The translations under genes and the position numbers were made by a program. The notes beneath the pieces are model-generated. The model was not told where the DNA came from and did no database searches. It saw nothing but the letters and a program-made list of their open reading frames with translations. Source: RUG11272 sp045226335 (lineage in GTDB: Bacteria > Bacillota > Clostridia > Christensenellales > Aristaeellaceae). From it: a stretch of DNA of 25,106 nucleotides. Of this stretch, positions 21,853 to 25,106 are shown piece after piece (positions within the stretch are counted from its first letter, which is position 1; every line of letters begins with the position of its first letter). The stretch is from NCBI GenBank assembly GCA_045226335.1, contig JBGVCH010000104.1:1-25106 (forward strand). The letters run 5' to 3'.

Positions 21853-22332
21853 TTATTCCTCGTGGTCCAGGTCCGCTTTGTTCTCGTTCAGCAGCTTCTG
21901 CAGCTCCTCCATGAAGACGCTCAGGTCGGTGAATTTGCGGTAAACCGCGGCGAAACGGACATAGGCCACGTCGTTGAGCTTCTTGAGCTCCGCCATGACC
22001 ATATCGCCGATCTCCTCGGTGGAGATCTCGCCGTCCGCGCTGCGGTAGGCGCCCTGCTCCACCCGGGCGGTGATCTCCTCGATCTGCTTGGCGGACACCG
22101 GCAGCTTCTGGCAGGCGTGCAGGATGCCGTTGCGGACTTTGGACGCGTCAAAGGTCTCCCGGCGGCCGTCGTGCTTGACCACGATCAGCGGCAGCTGTTC
22201 GATCTTCTCGTAGGTGGTGAAGCGCTTCCCGCAGCCCACGCACTCCCGGCGCCTGCGGATGCTGGTCCCGTCCTCCGTGGGCCGGGAGTCGATGACCTTG
22301 CTCTCTGTGCTGTTGCAATACTGACACCGCAT
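21853..22332 (-). CDS. nrdR: Transcriptional repressor NrdR
   Basis: The 159-residue repressor of ribonucleotide reductase genes senses ATP/dATP. Its N-terminal zinc ribbon has Cys3/Cys6 in MRCQYC and Cys31/Cys34 in CVGCG, with DSRPTEDGTSIRRRREC between them. The ATP-cone spans about residues 45-140 (PLIVVKHDGRRETFDASKV, VEQGAYRSADGEISTEEIGD, VAYVRFAAVYRKF). ATG at 22332 gives the standard MRC start with AAGGAG about 11 bases upstream; the GTG four codons earlier overlaps that site. It is the last gene behind xylB and a secreted-protein gene, 41 bases from the latter. No nrd genes or NrdR boxes are visible here. The C-terminus (NENKADLDHEE) is a little longer than usual. Confidence 0.97.
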   Translation of the reverse strand: MRCQYCNSTESKVIDSRPTEDGTSIRRRRECVGCGKRFTTYEKIEQLPLIVVKHDGRRETFDASKVRNGILHACQKLPVSAKQIEEITARVEQGAYRSADGEISTEEIGDMVMAELKKLNDVAYVRFAAVYRKFTDLSVFMEELQKLLNENKADLDHEE

Positions 22333-22373
22333 GGTTTTCGCCACTCCTTTTCGCGTCCCGGACCCCGTTCAGC

Positions 22374-22883
22374 TCACTCGACGCCGGCCTCGACTGTCCC
22401 GGCACCGGCTTCGACGCTGGCTTGCGTGCCGTTGGCGTAAACGCTCTGCAGCGCGGCCTCCAGGATTTCGGCAAGCTTGGCGGCGCCTTCTTCGTCCTCC
22501 GTGGGGGTGAAGCCCTCCGAGGCGCTCAGCCGCCAGGCGATGCGCAGGCCATACTCGCACTTTTCGCTGAGCATCCCGTAGTTCACACAGACCGAGTGCA
22601 GCAGGCTGAAGACCGTGCCGGAATCCACGGCCCACACCGCGATGTACATCGTGCCTTCGTTCTCGCCCGCCAGCGCGATCTGGTTCTCGGGGAAGTTGAA
22701 GTACACCGTGCACTTTTTGTCGTCCCCGGAATCCTCAAACACGTTGAAATACCCGGGCTGGCCCAGCACCTCGTCGTCCACCAGCGTGTTGAGCATGATC
22801 ACAAAACCGTCGTCCGCCAGGGCAGAACCCGTCAGGACCATCATCACCAGCGCCAGCAGCAGCGCAGCCGTCTTTTTCATCAT
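22374..22883 (-). CDS. Small secreted protein, paralogue of the one at 11001
   Basis: The 169-residue product has a signal peptide (MMKKTAALLLALVMMVLTG, cleavage after Ala-Leu-Ala near residue 23). The mature domain runs DDGFVIMLNTLVDDEVLG, CTVYFNFPENQIALAGEN, YIAVWAVDSGTVF, then a helical part with Asp/Glu-rich TPTEDEEGAAKLAEILEAAL and a low-complexity Ala/Gly/Val/Glu tail (VEAGAGTVEAGVE). It aligns in order and spacing with the exported protein at 11001-11453, with an added tail. Function unknown. GAGGTG lies 5 bases before the first ATG and overlaps the xylB stop region (9-base gap), so it is cotranscribed with xylB. Confidence 0.82.
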   Translation of the reverse strand: MMKKTAALLLALVMMVLTGSALADDGFVIMLNTLVDDEVLGQPGYFNVFEDSGDDKKCTVYFNFPENQIALAGENEGTMYIAVWAVDSGTVFSLLHSVCVNYGMLSEKCEYGLRIAWRLSASEGFTPTEDEEGAAKLAEILEAALQSVYANGTQASVEAGAGTVEAGVE

Positions 22884-22892
22884 GTCCGCACC

Positions 22893-24419
22893 TCATTCGA
22901 TGGCAGCCAGGGCCTTGAATACTTCGCGGTTGGCCGGGTAGAGCTTCTTGTACACGTCGTACACCTTGGCGTACTTCGGGACGTTCTCCGGGATGGGGGG
23001 CTGGGACGCGTTTTGATGGATCATGGCGCGGCAGGCCTCGGGCACGGAGGGATACAGGCCGGCGCCCACGCCCGCCAGGATGGCCACGCCCAGGGCCGGG
23101 CCCTCGGTGTTCACCGTGGTGGCCACCGGGCAGTTGAAGACGTCCGCCAGCATCTGCCGCCACAGCGCGCTGCGTCCGCCGCCGCCGCAGGCCAGCATTT
23201 CCGCGGGCTCCACACCCATCTCGTGCAGCACGCCCAGGCAGTCCGCCAGGGAGAAGGTGACGCCCTCCATCACGGCCCGCAGCAGGTCGCGGCGGGTGTG
23301 CATGGCGGAGAGACCGAAGAACATGCCGCGGCAGTCCGCGTCCAGGTGGGGCGTGCGCTCGCCCATGAGGTAAGGCGCGTACAGCAGCTTGTTGGAGCCG
23401 ATGGGAGACCGGGCAGCCTCCGTGTTCAACAGCTCGTAGGCGTCGACGTCCATCAGCGCCGCGGCGCTCTTCTCCTCGGAGCAGAAGTTGTCCCGGAACC
23501 ACTTCAGGGAGAGGCCGGCGCCCTGGGTCACGCCCATGACGTGCCAGGCCCCGGGCACGGCGCAGCAGAAGGTGTGCACCCGGCCCTTGGGGTCGATGGC
23601 CAGCTTGTCCGTGTGGGCGAAGACCACGCCGGAGGTGCCGATGGTGGTGAACGCCTTGCCGTCCTCCACCACGCCGGTGCCCACGGCCGCCGCCGCGTTG
23701 TCGCCGGCGCCGCCCACCACCAGGGTGGCCGGGGACAGCCCGGTGAGCCTCGCCGCCGCGTCGGAGATGTGACCGGTGACCTCGGGGCTCTCATAGACCT
23801 TGGCCAGCAGGCTCTCGTCGATGTCCAGGGTCTTCAGCAGCTCGGAAGACCAGCAGCGCTTCGGCACGTCCAGCATCTGCATGCCGCTGGCGTCGCTGAC
23901 CTCGGTGGCGAAATCGCCGGTGAGCATGTAGCGCACGTAATCCTTGGGCAGGAGGATGTGGGCGCACTTCTTATAGTTCTCGGGCTCGTTGTTCCGCACC
24001 CACAGGAGCTTCGACAGGGTAAAGCCGGTGAGGGCCGGGTTGGCGGTGATGCTGATCAGCCGCTCCTTGCCCACCTTGGCGTGGATCTCGTCGCACTCCT
24101 TCGCCGTGCGCTGGTCGCACCAGATGATGGAGCGCCGCAGCACCTCGCCCTTCTCATCCAGCATCACCAGGCCGTGCATCTGGCCGGAGATGCCCAGGGC
24201 CACCACGTCTTCCTTCGCCACGCCGCTCTTTTCCAGCACCGTGCGAATGGTGGCGACGGCCGCGTTGTACCAGTCCAGGGGATCCTGCTCCGCCCAGCCG
24301 TTGTGGGGCTGGTACATGGGGTATTCCACCGTGCTGGACGCCTGCGCGCGCCCTTCCTGGTCGAACAGCACCGTTTTGGTGCCGGAAGTGCCCAGGTCGA
24401 TACCGAGAACATACTTCAT
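22893..24419 (-). CDS. xylB: Xylulokinase
   Basis: The 508-residue FGGY-family kinase phosphorylates D-xylulose to feed the pentose phosphate pathway. The first ATPase-fold domain begins YVLGIDLGTSGTKTVLFD (phosphate-1 motif); ISGQMHGLV is characteristic of xylulokinases; SIIWCDQRT and the catalytic Asp region GGAGDNAAAAVGTG follow. The second domain has TIGTSGVVF, YLMGERTPHLD, and the adenosine motif ACGGGGRSALWRQMLADV. Length is typical. GGGAGGAAC lies before the ATG. Its promoter is a perfect SigA consensus, so regulation, if any, would be by a repressor acting near it; no xylose repressor or xylA is beside it. A glycerol- or ribulokinase is less likely given GQMHG. Confidence 0.94.
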   Translation of the reverse strand: MKYVLGIDLGTSGTKTVLFDQEGRAQASSTVEYPMYQPHNGWAEQDPLDWYNAAVATIRTVLEKSGVAKEDVVALGISGQMHGLVMLDEKGEVLRRSIIWCDQRTAKECDEIHAKVGKERLISITANPALTGFTLSKLLWVRNNEPENYKKCAHILLPKDYVRYMLTGDFATEVSDASGMQMLDVPKRCWSSELLKTLDIDESLLAKVYESPEVTGHISDAAARLTGLSPATLVVGGAGDNAAAAVGTGVVEDGKAFTTIGTSGVVFAHTDKLAIDPKGRVHTFCCAVPGAWHVMGVTQGAGLSLKWFRDNFCSEEKSAAALMDVDAYELLNTEAARSPIGSNKLLYAPYLMGERTPHLDADCRGMFFGLSAMHTRRDLLRAVMEGVTFSLADCLGVLHEMGVEPAEMLACGGGGRSALWRQMLADVFNCPVATTVNTEGPALGVAILAGVGAGLYPSVPEACRAMIHQNASQPPIPENVPKYAKVYDVYKKLYPANREVFKALAAIE

Positions 24420-24478
24420 GACTGTTCCTCCCTCATAAAGAATGCAGTTGTCGGATGTGATTCTGTCTGCCGTGGAGA

Positions 24479-24507
24479 ATTATAACGCCTGGACGGACGG
24501 ATGTCAA
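24479..24507 (-). promoter_or_regulatory. Perfect-consensus promoter of the xylB operon
   Basis: Minus strand TTGACA (plus 24502-24507), exactly 17 bases, TATAAT (plus 24479-24484). The spacer contains the short repeat TCCGTCCGTCC, a possible operator. The leader is about 55 bases. Confidence 0.92.
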
Positions 24508-24546
24508 CGCCGGCAGGGCATTGTTCAGCAAAACTTCACCGCCGCT

Positions 24547-24915
24547 TCACGCGCCGCAGTACGCGACGGCGTCCGCCTGGAACTGCAGGCCGTCCCGGCC
24601 GCCCACGTGGGCAAAGTTCGTCTGGATGGACTTGCGGACCGGATACTTCCCCTTGAAGCGCTCCCGGATGACCTTCTCCATCACCGGGATGTTCCACACG
24701 TCCCGGAACAGGCAGTCCATCTGCACCACGTTCTCCAGCGTCAGCCCGAACAGGGCCAGCCGGCGTTCCATGTCGTCAAAGGCCCCGTTCACCTGTTCCT
24801 CCACCGTGCCGCCGATGTTCCCGACGCAGTAGCTCAGGAAGCAGTAGTCCCCGGCCTTGATGATCCCGGAATGTGCCCACTCCTCGTGGATGTCTTTTCT
24901 GATGATGCCGCTCAT
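24547..24915 (-). CDS. RidA-family protein
   Basis: The 122-residue protein is a member of the Rid/YjgF family, trimeric enzymes that hydrolyse reactive enamine/imine intermediates of amino acid metabolism; not every subgroup keeps that activity. Typical elements: SGIIKAGDYCFLSYCVGN (the usual V-x-AGD-x-V-F-x-SG stretch), GTVEEQVNGAFDDMERRLALFG, LENVVQMDCLFRDV, and the Arg-bearing strand YPVRKSIQTNF with a final QADAVAYC. The Arg that contacts the carboxylate in RidA is represented by RKS, but the closing VEI-type strand is altered to FQADAVA, so it may belong to a non-canonical Rid subgroup. GAGGAG lies 5 bases before the ATG. It has its own promoter and lies upstream of, and separate from, xylB. 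Confidence 0.88.
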   Translation of the reverse strand: MSGIIRKDIHEEWAHSGIIKAGDYCFLSYCVGNIGGTVEEQVNGAFDDMERRLALFGLTLENVVQMDCLFRDVWNIPVMEKVIRERFKGKYPVRKSIQTNFAHVGGRDGLQFQADAVAYCGA

Positions 24916-24966
24916 GGTTTCTCCTCTTTTCTCTATTGATGCCGCTCCCGGCGTGTTCCTGCCGCC

Positions 24967-24995
24967 ATTATACCGGAAAGCGGCGCCGCCTTCAA
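24967..24995 (-). promoter_or_regulatory. Promoter of the RidA-family gene
   Basis: Minus strand TTGAAG (plus 24990-24995), a 17-base spacer and TATAAT (plus 24967-24972), about 50 bases before the start codon. Confidence 0.8.
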
Positions 24996-25106
24996 GCCCC
25001 GGGCCCGCGGACGGCAGGGCTTACGCATGAACAGAACAGTGATCGCAACCGCCGCAACGACCTCATCCGGCCTGCGCGAGCAAGCAAAGCTGTCATGTGA
25101 AAGTCC

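Noticed and set aside
25027..25106. Plus-strand frame open to the right edge beginning ATG AAC AGA
   Set aside because: No clear ribosome site, only 26 codons visible and no recognisable motif; the frame may be chance. A minus-strand frame over the same bases runs through the RidA-family promoter and is equally unsupported.

Overview
The window comes from a GC-rich, low-redundancy genome of the Bacillota, most likely a gut-type member of the Clostridia. The evidence is the gene set ctsR-mcsA-mcsB-clpC with a CtsR operator, strong AGGAGG ribosome binding sites, SigA-type TTGACA/TATAAT promoters, NrdR and HU. I cannot name a genus from sequence alone. No tRNA, rRNA, CRISPR array or insertion sequence was recognised.

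Layout. 1-189: GC-rich nested hairpins of the intergenic-repeat kind, then a terminator. 190-2115 (minus): an imidazolonepropionase-like amidohydrolase, and an ECF-type sigma factor translationally coupled to a 63-residue protein of unknown function that starts with TTG. 2402-3460 (plus): a small secreted protein, a single-domain XRE regulator and a small membrane or lipoprotein. 3507-8862 (minus): the protein quality-control operon ctsR-mcsA-mcsB-clpC with its CtsR box, apparently continued by a flavodoxin and an SCP2-domain protein. 9045-9578 (minus): a secreted protein. 9926-11453 (plus): 6-phosphofructokinase and a secreted protein.

11573-21316 (plus) is the most interesting part, a Ter/Yce-type stress locus. 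In order it holds a PMCA-like calcium P-type ATPase, a TerD protein, a nucleotidyltransferase (MNT) gene with a frameshifted HEPN partner, a second TerD protein, a rhomboid protease, an enlarged YceG-like protein and a TelA/YceH-like protein. Bacillus subtilis carries a related yceCDEFGH cluster (TerD-like proteins, a TerC-like membrane protein, YceG, and TelA-like YceH). Here no TerC gene is present in the block, a rhomboid protease lies next to yceG, and YceG has gained about 400 N-terminal residues: a diverged second copy of its own first domain plus a linker of 12-residue repeats. A plausible but unproven picture is a membrane stress module in which calcium flux (ATPase), calcium-binding TerD proteins, intramembrane proteolysis and the YceG/TelA pair act together.

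21422-24915 (minus): HU; then xylulokinase, a secreted protein and nrdR in one apparent transcription unit behind a perfect-consensus promoter; then a RidA-family protein with its own promoter. The last 110 bases hold nothing I can support as a gene.

Four small exported proteins with near-identical Ala-Leu-Ala signal peptidase sites are scattered among these operons. Two of them (11001-11453 and 22374-22883) look like distant paralogues.
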